This document shows positions 23,778-32,538 of a stretch of DNA of 64,000 nt, in pieces; the first letter of the stretch is position 1; each line of letters begins with the position of its first letter. Under the pieces are notes generated by a model, which saw only the letters and a list, made by a program, of their open reading frames with translations, did not search any database and was not told where the DNA came from. The stretch is from CAINVV01 sp963663675 (GTDB lineage Bacteria > Bacteroidota > Bacteroidia > Bacteroidales > Prolixibacteraceae): assembly GCA_963663675.1 (NCBI GenBank), contig OY760498.1, positions 1,860,001-1,924,000 on the forward strand. Direction: 5' to 3'. Made by a program: the position numbers and the translations under genes.

Positions 23778-24914
23778 TCAATGTGACCTTTCCCCGGTAA
23801 CGGCATTTTCAAGAAGCACAACTCTTTCCTTGTTGTTGGTCTTAAACTGGCTAAGGTCATAACCTATATATGAAACTACCGGATGACAAAGTCCCATCAC
23901 TATTTTTGCCGGATAATATGCTTTCCCTGAAAATGTTACATCCTGTACAAATTTGAACCATTTGTCGCCGGTAAAATGCTCTGTATTGTAATCTCCGATA
24001 TAAAGGTTATGTCCCGGATTAAAGACAACCGGATAACAGCAGCATTCGATCTCCAGTGTCTGAATAGAGCTGCTGTGATGACTGAATTCAGAATAGATTC
24101 CAACATTGCAACACAGTACCTGAACATCCTGGCCTACAAAATGTTCACTGAATTTTATCCCATAAGCATAACCTCCTATGCGGATCAGCCCTATTTCAAT
24201 CATAGCATGATTGTCGACTCCCGGAGTAACAAGTGCTATGCTGCCTCCATCCCGTGGATTCAGAGACTGGCTCATGGGAGTTTTAGTATCAATCAGAATA
24301 TTGTCCAGGGAACATTTGCTGGCATACCTGAGATTGAGGCCTCCGAGCGAGTTGATGATTTGAGTTGTGTCACGTGTTGTGGTGGTTCTGATGCCCAGAT
24401 CCTTAAAATATGGAGTCGTGTAGTTCCATTGTTTCCAGCCTTTACCATTGCCTCTGACCATGCCGATTACCGCACTGGCTGAATCATTGCTGATGATTGT
24501 AGACAATAGGATGGAACCGCTCTTTGAAGGCCCTGCAGGTACAAGACCCTGGGCTTCATATTCGGGAGCAGATTCCCCCTGAAAGGTTATATTCCTGGAA
24601 TGTTCAATGTCGCTGAATGGTATATACAATTGTGAACGGCAACTCCCGTTATCTGCCGAATCCTTTACGGAACCTGCAATCAGATAGATTCCTGCCGGGA
24701 AGTAAACAATTCCCCCTCCATTACTGACTACCTTATTTATTGCTGATTGGATCGCTTTTGTATCATCCGTTTTGTTGTCGCCTTTGGCACCGAATTTCTT
24801 AACATTGTAAACCTTCATTTGATCAAGGCCTTTCCGGGAGCTGGCAATCAGATTATAGCCGGTTAGCATCAGCAAAAGCATAAAAGCAGGGTAAAAAAGA
24901 AATCTTTTTTCCAT
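23778..24914 (-). CDS. Exported right-handed beta-helix protein (pectate lyase 3 superfamily)
   Basis: A 378-residue protein with a signal/anchor (LFYPAFMLLLMLTGYNLIAS) and the N-terminal hallmark of pectate_lyase_3/GH28-like beta-helix proteins (VYNVKKFGAKGDNKTDDTKA, then IQSAINKV and GGGIVYFPAGIYL). Later repeats (NLRYASKCSLDNILIDT, ALVTPGVDNHAMIEIGLIRI) fit parallel beta-helix coils. Such proteins bind or cleave polysaccharides, but no GH28 catalytic aspartates can be assigned with confidence. It stands alone and its 3' end faces the NifX-fold region. Possibly outer-membrane or periplasmic glycan-active. Confidence 0.75.
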   Translation of the reverse strand: MEKRFLFYPAFMLLLMLTGYNLIASSRKGLDQMKVYNVKKFGAKGDNKTDDTKAIQSAINKVVSNGGGIVYFPAGIYLIAGSVKDSADNGSCRSQLYIPFSDIEHSRNITFQGESAPEYEAQGLVPAGPSKSGSILLSTIISNDSASAVIGMVRGNGKGWKQWNYTTPYFKDLGIRTTTTRDTTQIINSLGGLNLRYASKCSLDNILIDTKTPMSQSLNPRDGGSIALVTPGVDNHAMIEIGLIRIGGYAYGIKFSEHFVGQDVQVLCCNVGIYSEFSHHSSSIQTLEIECCCYPVVFNPGHNLYIGDYNTEHFTGDKWFKFVQDVTFSGKAYYPAKIVMGLCHPVVSYIGYDLSQFKTNNKERVVLLENAVTGERSH

Positions 24915-24982
24915 AATCAGGTATAATAAGTTAGTTGTTAGTTAATTGAAAAGTTCTCTAAAAATAGGTACTTTCTGTTGGC

Positions 24983-26698
24983 TTAGGTTTGACTCATTTT
25001 TTTAATAACTTCATTCGCCTGTTTATCAGTAGAATCCAGTTTTATAATTTTTGAGAAATAGTCAAGGGATCTTGATCTTGACTCTGCTGATTTTAGTTTG
25101 TTTGTCCTGTAAAACCTTTCATATTCCCTAAAGTAATAGTATCCAAGATATCTGTAACACTCAATGATCATTTTTTTATTGTTATCCTGTTCTCCTTTAA
25201 GTAAAATTAGGAGTGCGCTTTCATAGGCATCCTTTGCGCCTGAATTTTCGGCTTCCGGATCAAGTATTGCCTTAACCCTGCCTTTCCATAAAAAACCACC
25301 CGCATATGCATTATTTAGCTGATTGACAATAGTAAAGGCACTATCCGCTTTTAAAAAGTAAATTTTCATCGACTCCCTAAGAGCCAGGCTGTCGTTGAAA
25401 GGCACCTTGCGTTTTTTATGTGTCCGCAGAAGCGAATCATATCTTTCTTTCCAGTTATTCCCTTCAAAATAGTATTCCTTTCCGGCAAGGAATGTGGCGA
25501 CTGTTTTATCTGCTTCCCTGACACCCATCAGCCTGTAAACTTCAGCGGCCTCGGCATGATTATTATTTTTGGATGCGAGTTTTGCCAGTTCTTCATAAAT
25601 TTCGGTTTTACCCGGGTCAAGGTCAATGGCTTTTTTATAACTGACCCTGGCAAGTGAGTCATTCCCGGTTTTCACTAAAATCCTTGCAAAGTATAAGTAA
25701 TCGGTTGGAATTATTTTTTTCGGTTGATGGATTGAGAAGAATTTGTTCATGATTTCAAGCCCTTTCTGATATTCTCCGGTTTCGTACGCAATGTATCCTT
25801 CTAACCGCAGCAGGACAGCTTCATTTTTACTGACTGAAAGCACCTGTTCCAGCAAGGCTGATGCCTCTTCATATTTTCTGTTAAAAAAGAGGAGGATTGC
25901 AAAGCGCTCCTTGTCGTCCGAGGTTATTTCAGTTCTGGACATATATGTCTGGTAAGCGGTTACCGCGTCTGCATATTCACCTGTGGAATAATACAAATCT
26001 CCAAGGTCTTTGTAAACCAGAATCTGCATGGGGTTTATTTCTACAGATTTCTTAAAAGCCTTCAGAGCATCTGTATAATTATTCATGAGAAGATTGACTT
26101 CTCCCAGTTTACGGTACGCCAGTGCATAGGTGGGATCAAAGAAAACAGCTCTTTCATAGGCATTTATAGCTTCTCCAAAGTGTTTTTTAAGTGCAGCAAG
26201 GTTACCTGTTATCAGATGAAGCCTGGCATTTTTTGGATCAACACTTAATCCCTGTTCCAGAAACAATCGAGCGGTTAACGTATCCTGTTTTGTGAGATTT
26301 ATGCATCCTTCTGCAATATAGCAGTAGACAACCGGGTTTAATTTGTCGGCTCTCCTCGCACGGTCAAAATATTCTGATACACCTCTCAGATTGTTCTCCA
26401 TTAAAGAAATTTTCCCCAGACCTACCCACGCAAATGGATTTTTCAAATCTAGTTCCAGCGCTTTCTGATAAGCGATTCTTGCACTGTCAACATTGTTTAA
26501 GGCCAGGTAAGTATCGCCGAGCCTGGTATAAACGGAAGCATCTGCCGGAGGACTTTTTAACCTTTGCTGGTACCAGTTTCTGGCCTTTGCATATTGCTCT
26601 TCCCCAAAATAATCAGGCTCATGCAGGATGTCGACCTGGGCCACTACATATAGTTTTGCAAATAAGAGGATAACAACAATAAAAAGCTTCAATCTCAT
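24983..26698 (-). CDS. Exported TPR-repeat protein of the ExbBD-TonB operon
   Basis: About 571 residues from the ATG at 26698, chosen because it begins a clear signal peptide (MRLKLFIVVILLFAKLYVVA-Q); an in-frame ATG at 26791 would bury it. The mature protein is built of at least ten tetratricopeptide repeats, for example ARNWYQQRLKSPPADASVYT, AWVGLGKISLMENNLRG and AYRKLGEVNLLMNNYTDALK. It is last in the order exbB-exbD-exbD-tonB-PstS-like-TPR, all minus. A periplasmic scaffold for the TonB apparatus is plausible, but no direct partner is shown. Confidence 0.85.
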   Translation of the reverse strand: MRLKLFIVVILLFAKLYVVAQVDILHEPDYFGEEQYAKARNWYQQRLKSPPADASVYTRLGDTYLALNNVDSARIAYQKALELDLKNPFAWVGLGKISLMENNLRGVSEYFDRARRADKLNPVVYCYIAEGCINLTKQDTLTARLFLEQGLSVDPKNARLHLITGNLAALKKHFGEAINAYERAVFFDPTYALAYRKLGEVNLLMNNYTDALKAFKKSVEINPMQILVYKDLGDLYYSTGEYADAVTAYQTYMSRTEITSDDKERFAILLFFNRKYEEASALLEQVLSVSKNEAVLLRLEGYIAYETGEYQKGLEIMNKFFSIHQPKKIIPTDYLYFARILVKTGNDSLARVSYKKAIDLDPGKTEIYEELAKLASKNNNHAEAAEVYRLMGVREADKTVATFLAGKEYYFEGNNWKERYDSLLRTHKKRKVPFNDSLALRESMKIYFLKADSAFTIVNQLNNAYAGGFLWKGRVKAILDPEAENSGAKDAYESALLILLKGEQDNNKKMIIECYRYLGYYYFREYERFYRTNKLKSAESRSRSLDYFSKIIKLDSTDKQANEVIKKMSQT

Positions 26699-26842
26699 GA
26701 TAGAATCCTTGATAATGTGGAATAAAGGCAAAGATTTTATGATCTGAATATAAAACAAAATAATCATCATTTTCAACCTGTCGGCAATCAAGTGACAAAT
26801 TTTGTTTACAATATCTAAGATGTTTAAAGTGCGGCAGATAAA

Positions 26843-27781
26843 TTAAATATCAGGTCTGATATTTACGACTCTTGTAGGAGCTACAGCAGGCAGTATTCCT
26901 GATTTTAGGATGATTCGCTGACCCTTGTCACTTGCAACAAATGAAACCAATCCTGTACAAAGTCCACTGCGTGGTTCCGTATTGATCATATAAACAGACC
27001 TTGTCAAAGGGTACATATTGTCCAGCATATAGGCCTGGTAAGGTTTGTAACTGTTATCAGGGGTTGGTAAATCAGATTTGCTGAGCGCCATAACCCTGAT
27101 TTTCTTATGAAAAGATAAATGCGCGGAATCGTTTTTGTTGCTGATCCAGCTGGTTCCGATAAAGCCAAGGACACCAGGGTGAGTTGCCGTATATTCGATG
27201 ACGTCAATATTGTAGGTCATAGCAGCGGCATTCTTTGTTGAAAAGCCGCCTCTGCAGACTGAGTCAGCCAGAAAAGCCACAATCCCGGATTTTTCGTTGT
27301 CAAACAGAACTTTAATAGGCATCGGGGGTGAATTTGGATTCAGTTGGTTCCAGTCGGTGATTTTTCCGGTAAGGATATCCCTGACCTGATTCATGGACAG
27401 TAAAGAATCCCTGCAGGAAGAATGAACAATCAATGCGATTGCATCTGTCGCGACTTTCAGCTGTTTTGGATAAAGTTGCCGCTTCTGAATCAGGGTGATC
27501 TCATCAGTCCTTAGCCGGCGGGAAGCTATTATCAGTTGTACACTATCAGTAAGAAGGCGTTGAAATAATTCATTTTCAGGAATATACACTGCATTTATTT
27601 CAGCATACCCGTAAATTGCCTTAAACATCTCAATTTCAGCTTCCAATACCGGTCGAAATGTTTCGTCCACAGCGATTTTCACTGATCCGGAAACAGTAGT
27701 ATTCCGGTAGGGATCACCTTTAAAAAACCGGCAACCACCTGCCAGAAGCGCCAATCCAAGAATTATACAGCAGAATCTCAT
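26843..27781 (-). CDS. PstS-like periplasmic substrate-binding lipoprotein
   Basis: A 312-residue protein with a lipobox (LGLALLAGGC) and a type II periplasmic-binding fold of the phosphate-binding class: GSVKIAVDETFRPVLEAEI, LLTDSVQLIIASRRLRTDE, RDILTGKITDWNQLNPN and the closing YPLTRSVYMI. No PstC/A/B permease is adjacent. Instead it sits after tonB in an energisation operon, a recurring arrangement in Bacteroidota as I recall it. It may bind phosphate or another ligand, or may act in the TonB assembly. Ligand residues cannot be assigned by eye. Confidence 0.82.
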   Translation of the reverse strand: MRFCCIILGLALLAGGCRFFKGDPYRNTTVSGSVKIAVDETFRPVLEAEIEMFKAIYGYAEINAVYIPENELFQRLLTDSVQLIIASRRLRTDEITLIQKRQLYPKQLKVATDAIALIVHSSCRDSLLSMNQVRDILTGKITDWNQLNPNSPPMPIKVLFDNEKSGIVAFLADSVCRGGFSTKNAAAMTYNIDVIEYTATHPGVLGFIGTSWISNKNDSAHLSFHKKIRVMALSKSDLPTPDNSYKPYQAYMLDNMYPLTRSVYMINTEPRSGLCTGLVSFVASDKGQRIILKSGILPAVAPTRVVNIRPDI

Positions 27782-27904
27782 TTGTAAATTATTTTCCCTT
27801 TTAAAAGCTTGATTTAAAATGAAGTAATCGAAACTGATACCTGTACAGATTGAACCATATATTGGAAAGAATATCCCAAATCATGGAGATATGCGTATTC
27901 CAGG

Positions 27905-28708
27905 TTAATTCAGGACAAAGCGGAAAGGCATTGTAAAACTGACCAAAACGGGTTGTCCCCTTTGTTTTCCGGGTGTCCAGTCCGGCATTTTTTCTATCAC
28001 CCTTACTGCCTCTTCGTCGCAACCAAAACCAATAGCTTTGACTACCTTAACGTTGATGATTTTTCCATCCCTGTCCACTACAAAATTTAAGATTACAGTT
28101 CCCTGGATATTGTTTTCCTGGGCGGACATGGGATACCGGAGGTTGTTTTTTATAAACCTAAGCATCTCTCTCTCCCCACCGGGAAATTGAGGCATCTGGT
28201 CCACAACTGATAGAGGAACATCTGGATTATCAGCTACTTTTCCGTTGTCTGCATTAGCAGGCGGAGCAGAAACATCATCAGTTCCTTTGTCAAATGTAGT
28301 ATTGCTGACCGCAGCCTTCATATCAAGAACTTCCTTTTGTGTCAGTGGTGGCTCATCAGATACCAGCTCATCGGGTTTGATATCAGGAACTTCAAACTTA
28401 ACAGTATTCCTTAACACCAGGGGTGGTGGAGGCACCTCCTTCAGGATATTTTCTTCTTTAGGAGGTTCCAGCTTTATATCCGTGAATACTCTTACTGTCA
28501 ATTCTTTATCGTCTGTGGTGTGAAACATCCGTTTGACCAGGAATGGCACGGTAAAGATCAAAACAAAGACTGTACTGGCAATGAGCAACGACTTGAGATG
28601 TCTTTTGTAAGAATTTGTCCTTATTTCATAGCCACCATATTCACGGTACCTTGGATCAAAGACAAAGTCACACCACTCCCTTGAAAACAAATCATTATTT
28701 TGTGCCAT
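27905..28708 (-). CDS. tonB: TonB energy transducer
   Basis: A 267-residue TonB. A cytoplasmic N-terminus of ~38 residues precedes one transmembrane helix (SLLIASTVFVLIFTVPFLV), then a Pro/acid-rich periplasmic linker (EPPKEENILKEVPPPPLVLR), then the TonB_C domain (PQFPGGEREMLRFIKNNLRY, GTVILNFVVDRDGKI, MPDWTPGKQRGQPV). It transmits the proton-motive force from ExbBD to outer-membrane receptors, such as those at both ends of this window. The start overlaps the second exbD by 14 bp. Confidence 0.93.
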   Translation of the reverse strand: MAQNNDLFSREWCDFVFDPRYREYGGYEIRTNSYKRHLKSLLIASTVFVLIFTVPFLVKRMFHTTDDKELTVRVFTDIKLEPPKEENILKEVPPPPLVLRNTVKFEVPDIKPDELVSDEPPLTQKEVLDMKAAVSNTTFDKGTDDVSAPPANADNGKVADNPDVPLSVVDQMPQFPGGEREMLRFIKNNLRYPMSAQENNIQGTVILNFVVDRDGKIINVKVVKAIGFGCDEEAVRVIEKMPDWTPGKQRGQPVLVSFTMPFRFVLN

Positions 28709-29339
28709 TCCCGGATGATGTTACAACGTTTTGTTTTGCAATTAAATCAAGGTCAAAAGGGGAAATTTCGGCTATTGCATATCGGTCAATGCTGCAGATG
28801 GCCATCTCGTCAAGTACATCGATAAGATTCCTGTAAACAGAATCATCAGTTGCCTTTATCAAAACGATTGGAGCATTTTTATCTTTCGTGATTTCGGTCC
28901 TGCGTTTCTCAAAATCATCCTGTGATAATTTCTTTTTTTCTTTTTCAATTTTTAAATTCCGGACCTTAACCATCACGTCAAAATTCCTTTGAATCAGGTA
29001 GCGACGCAATCCTGAAGGCGAAAAATTTGTCAGGTTCAAAACAGGATCCACATTATTCTCCCGGGTTCCCTCGTAATAATATACTTTGTTGTCTTTTCCC
29101 AGTAATATGGTGATGGCCTTAGATGCTTTTACCCTGGTTTGATCTTCCTGGTTTAGCTTGTCTTTTGATGGCAGTGCAATCTCCATGGTCTGTGGTTTGT
29201 TCAGGTTGGTAGCAAGCATGAAGAAAGTGATCAGCAAAAAACCAAGATCCACCATCGGGGTAAAGTCAACCTTGGTAGACAATTTTTTGGATCTGCTTTT
29301 CTTGCCTTTAATTCTATGATTTTGAGCTATTTCACCCAT
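28695..29339 (-). CDS. exbD: ExbD/TolR-type biopolymer transport protein, copy 1
   Basis: A 214-residue ExbD. The transmembrane helix with its conserved aspartate is VDFTPMVDLGFLLITFFMLA. The periplasmic domain is longer than in E. coli ExbD (~140 residues), as is usual in Bacteroidota, and includes a Lys/Glu-rich insertion (LKIEKEKKKLSQDDFEKRRT). The N-terminus is strongly basic. It couples proton flow with ExbB to TonB. It starts 9 bp after the other exbD. Confidence 0.92.
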   Translation of the reverse strand: MGEIAQNHRIKGKKSRSKKLSTKVDFTPMVDLGFLLITFFMLATNLNKPQTMEIALPSKDKLNQEDQTRVKASKAITILLGKDNKVYYYEGTRENNVDPVLNLTNFSPSGLRRYLIQRNFDVMVKVRNLKIEKEKKKLSQDDFEKRRTEITKDKNAPIVLIKATDDSVYRNLIDVLDEMAICSIDRYAIAEISPFDLDLIAKQNVVTSSGNGTK

Positions 29340-29348
29340 TTGAACAAA

Positions 29349-29963
29349 TTATTTTATTTCAAAATCGTCAATAGATTCAAGACTGGTTATCAGGTTGTAC
29401 CTGTTTTCTTTCAGATACTGCATGGTCCCCATCAGTTTTTTGATGACAGGATAGGCAGTATACTGGTCTGCTTTGATCGCGATCCGGTATTCAGGACTGA
29501 TACTTCGCGCTGTGCTTACCCAATTTTTAAACTGGTTGTCCAGGGAATCACATGGAATCCCTGAGGATATTTCCGCATTTTCCCGTTCATCCGGCTTTAG
29601 GGAGAGAAATGTCCTCATTCTGTTCATCGGGACGCCGAAACTGTTGATAAGGCTGAATTCTTTCAGTTCATCCTGGTTAAACGTAATGTTATATTTTTCA
29701 CCCATTTTCTCAAGCAGCAACTTTCGGTTGTCCTGTCCATCAATGCCGAAAAAGACTTTCCCCCTGGCATCGACTAAAACAAGCATGATGTTTCGCTCTG
29801 GAATTTTAATCTCGGAAATGGAGGAGGGTGTGACAATGGTTGTAGCTTCCTTATTTGTAAAATTAGAAGTGAGCATAAAGAAGGTTAGCAGGAGAAAAGC
29901 TACATCACACATAGCAGTCATGTCAATAACCGGCCTCTTTCTGTGTATTTTAACTTTTGGCAT
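29349..29963 (-). CDS. exbD: ExbD/TolR-type biopolymer transport protein, copy 2
   Basis: A 204-residue ExbD. The membrane helix IDMTAMCDVAFLLLTFFMLT keeps the proton-coupling aspartate. It is a diverged paralogue of the downstream exbD, and the two could form a mixed ExbD dimer in the ExbB pentamer pore. It begins 115 bp after exbB, enough for an internal promoter. Confidence 0.92.
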   Translation of the reverse strand: MPKVKIHRKRPVIDMTAMCDVAFLLLTFFMLTSNFTNKEATTIVTPSSISEIKIPERNIMLVLVDARGKVFFGIDGQDNRKLLLEKMGEKYNITFNQDELKEFSLINSFGVPMNRMRTFLSLKPDERENAEISSGIPCDSLDNQFKNWVSTARSISPEYRIAIKADQYTAYPVIKKLMGTMQYLKENRYNLITSLESIDDFEIK

Positions 29964-30078
29964 AGGGTTCTTTTGTTCAATTGACCTGAAAACTGGTTGT
30001 TTAATTCCAAAATATATTTTATGTCATTAAAAATCAATAACATATGCTCCTAATTGTCTGTTTCCCTTTTTCCATAGT

Positions 30079-30882
30079 TCAGTGCCTTGCAGCGAAGGTC
30101 TGAACAATACTGTAAGACGCTTCATCAATGGCATACGTCAGCTTGTCGATCTTTGTTGTAAAATAGCTGTAAGAAACCATGGCAATGGCTGCAGCCGCAA
30201 TACCAAAGGCGGTGTTGACAAGTGCTTCGGAGATTCCGGTTGCCAGGGCCACGGAGTCAGGAGCACCGACATTGGCCAGTGCTGCAAATGAACGGATCAT
30301 TCCAAGAACCGTACCCAACAGTCCCATCAGTGTGGCCAGTGATGAGATGGTTGCAAGCACTGGCAAATTTTCCTCCAGACCTGGTATTTCGAGTGAGATT
30401 GCTTCTTCAATATTTTTTTCAATATCCAGAATCTTTTGTTCTTTGGTCATATTGGTGTCTTTATCCATCTGTTCATATTTGTCAAGCGTCGACTTGGCAA
30501 CGTTGGCAACAGAGCCCTGCACACGATCACATTCAGCTTTTGCACCTTTGATATCGTCAGCTTCAAGAAATTTCTCAAGCCTGGCAACGAATTTTACAGG
30601 AGCAATGTTTCCATGAGCTTTTTTGATGGTATAGTAACGTTCCAGGGTAAAAGTGAGAACGGTCAGCAACAAGGTCATTAAAATGGGCACTATATATCCT
30701 CCTTTGTAAATAATACCAAGAATATTTCCCTGTAGGGGCGAATTGTCATGGTTATTTCCCTGGAAATTGGATGGAGCACCCATCAGAAAAAAATATATTA
30801 GCAGGGATAAAACAAAAGCCACAGGGATGACCATCGCGGCAAAATGATATTGAATTTTTGCAAATGCTGATTGAGATTCCAT
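30079..30882 (-). CDS. exbB: ExbB/MotA/TolQ proton-channel protein
   Basis: A 267-residue MotA/TolQ/ExbB family protein with three main transmembrane helices (YHFAAMVIPVAFVLSLLIYF, YIVPILMTLLLTVLTFTLER and a C-terminal helix pair) and the conserved MGLLGTVLGMIRSFAAL and ALVNTAFGIAAAAIAMVSY segments. An extra N-terminal helix precedes the usual fold, typical for Bacteroidota. First gene of the exbB-exbD-exbD-tonB-PstS-like-TPR operon. Confidence 0.93.
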   Translation of the reverse strand: MESQSAFAKIQYHFAAMVIPVAFVLSLLIYFFLMGAPSNFQGNNHDNSPLQGNILGIIYKGGYIVPILMTLLLTVLTFTLERYYTIKKAHGNIAPVKFVARLEKFLEADDIKGAKAECDRVQGSVANVAKSTLDKYEQMDKDTNMTKEQKILDIEKNIEEAISLEIPGLEENLPVLATISSLATLMGLLGTVLGMIRSFAALANVGAPDSVALATGISEALVNTAFGIAAAAIAMVSYSYFTTKIDKLTYAIDEASYSIVQTFAARH

Positions 30883-30984
30883 TTTTATCGAATTTTAATG
30901 GTCAGATGAAAATTGCATTTAGTACGATTCAAGCAGGTGCTGTATAGGCCTGCCAATCAGATGAATAAATAAAGCTAATGAAGA

Positions 30985-32493
30985 TTATATATAAATATCC
31001 CGTTTCCCATTAACAATTTCGCTGTAATCTTCTTTGAATTGGGAAAGCAGGCGGGGCCTGTGCTGAAAATATTCATTTCCATCTATTTCGGCCATTTCCT
31101 TTTTAATTAATTCTTCTCCGATGGCCTTGGTAGCTGGAGATGCATAGTCGTTAAGGTATTCCCGGTAGGTCAGAACAGCGTTAAGTTTGCAATATTTGCT
31201 TTCAACGCAGTGACTCAGCATACCCATGATGGTCTCCCCGGTTCGACCGCATCTGTAACCTGCTGTGCAAAAGGATGCTATATAACCAAGTTTGGCAACT
31301 TCCTTAATGACATCATCCAGGTCGCGGGGATCCCCGATGGTAAATTGCTCGCTTTCATCGTTGAATTCTTTTTTCTGGTCACTGTAGGCACCGATGCCAA
31401 TTCGTGTTGAGGCGTCGGTCTGGGTGCAGCCCAACTGAAGGACCTCCCGTTTTATCGCTGCTTTTTCCCTTGCAGTAACTATCAAACCGGCTGTAGGTAC
31501 AGAAAGACGGAGCACTGCGACCAGCTTTTTGAAATTTTCATCAGATACCTCATATTCTGAATTACTGCTCAACCATGAACCCAGTGCAGGGGTCATCCGC
31601 GGAAATGAAATAGTATGAGGCCCGATGCCAAATTGTCTTTCAAGATCGTGGGTATGCTGAAGAAGCCCCATTACTTCAAATTTCCAGTCATATAATCCGA
31701 AAAGAGCTCCTACTGCGACATCATCGAGACCTGCTTCAATGGCACGGTGAAGTGAATAAAGACGCCAGCGGAAGTTTCCTTTCAGCGTGTTGGGGGGATG
31801 TACTTTTCCAAATGTTTCGCGGTGATAGGTTTCCTGAAAAACCTGGTAAGTGCCTATGCCCGCCTCTTTCAGCCTTTTTAGCCTGGCAATGTCCATGGGT
31901 GCGGCATTGATGTTAACCCTGCGGATACTTGTTGGCTGACCGGATTTTGAGGCAATTTCCTTAACGGAATATACTGCCTTGACACATTCGGCCATATAAT
32001 CCACATCGGTGGAAGGATGCTCTCCAAAAACCAGGATCAATCTTTTATGGCCTTCCCGCAAAACAGAGACGGTTTCTTTCCTGACTTCATCCATAGTAAG
32101 TATCCGCCTGACTTCCTGTTTGTTCTCGCTGCGAAATCCACAATAGGCACAGTTATTGACACAATAATTGCCGCAATACAACGGGGCGAAAAAGACAATC
32201 CGGTTATCGTAGACTTTCTTTTTTACTTCAAGCGCAGTCTTGTTGATTTCCAACCAAAGTTCAGGGTCCCTGACCTGCAGAAGTGCTGCTGTTTCGTCAG
32301 TATTCAGTGTAGTGACAGATAGGGACTTTTGCAGGATGTCCCTGATGAACCCCGGATCCGGATCCCTGTTACGATCCAGTGTGGAATAAATGAACTGTTC
32401 ATCGACAAAATCTTTTCCTTCAATGAGATATTTATCAATTTCGTTTTGATTAATGACCCCATCTTTCCAATCCTTAATTTCAGAAAATCCCAT
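30985..32493 (-). CDS. hydG: HydG-type radical SAM [FeFe]-hydrogenase maturase, altered C-terminal cluster motif
   Basis: A 502-residue ThiH/HydG-family enzyme. The radical-SAM CX3CX2C is C111-x3-C115-x2-C118 (YCVNNCAYCGF). HydG splits tyrosine to make CO and cyanide bound to iron for the H-cluster. Canonical HydG binds its auxiliary cluster with a C-terminal CX2CX22C. Here the sequence is SFCTAGYRCGRTG: C409 is kept, the second position is G412, and a new cysteine is at C415; the third, C435, is kept. The downstream NAVLTYREYLNDYAS is normal for HydG. It ends the hydrogenase operon, 46 bp after hydA. HydE and HydF are not in the window. Confidence 0.87.
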   Translation of the reverse strand: MGFSEIKDWKDGVINQNEIDKYLIEGKDFVDEQFIYSTLDRNRDPDPGFIRDILQKSLSVTTLNTDETAALLQVRDPELWLEINKTALEVKKKVYDNRIVFFAPLYCGNYCVNNCAYCGFRSENKQEVRRILTMDEVRKETVSVLREGHKRLILVFGEHPSTDVDYMAECVKAVYSVKEIASKSGQPTSIRRVNINAAPMDIARLKRLKEAGIGTYQVFQETYHRETFGKVHPPNTLKGNFRWRLYSLHRAIEAGLDDVAVGALFGLYDWKFEVMGLLQHTHDLERQFGIGPHTISFPRMTPALGSWLSSNSEYEVSDENFKKLVAVLRLSVPTAGLIVTAREKAAIKREVLQLGCTQTDASTRIGIGAYSDQKKEFNDESEQFTIGDPRDLDDVIKEVAKLGYIASFCTAGYRCGRTGETIMGMLSHCVESKYCKLNAVLTYREYLNDYASPATKAIGEELIKKEMAEIDGNEYFQHRPRLLSQFKEDYSEIVNGKRDIYI

Positions 32494-32538
32494 GGTGCAA
32501 TATTGAATTGCAAATATACCTAAAAAAGGCTTTGCTGA

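Noticed and set aside
26843..27781. High-affinity phosphate ABC transporter
   Set aside because: Only a PstS-like binding protein is present; no permease or ATPase gene is nearby and the operon is of the TonB energisation type.
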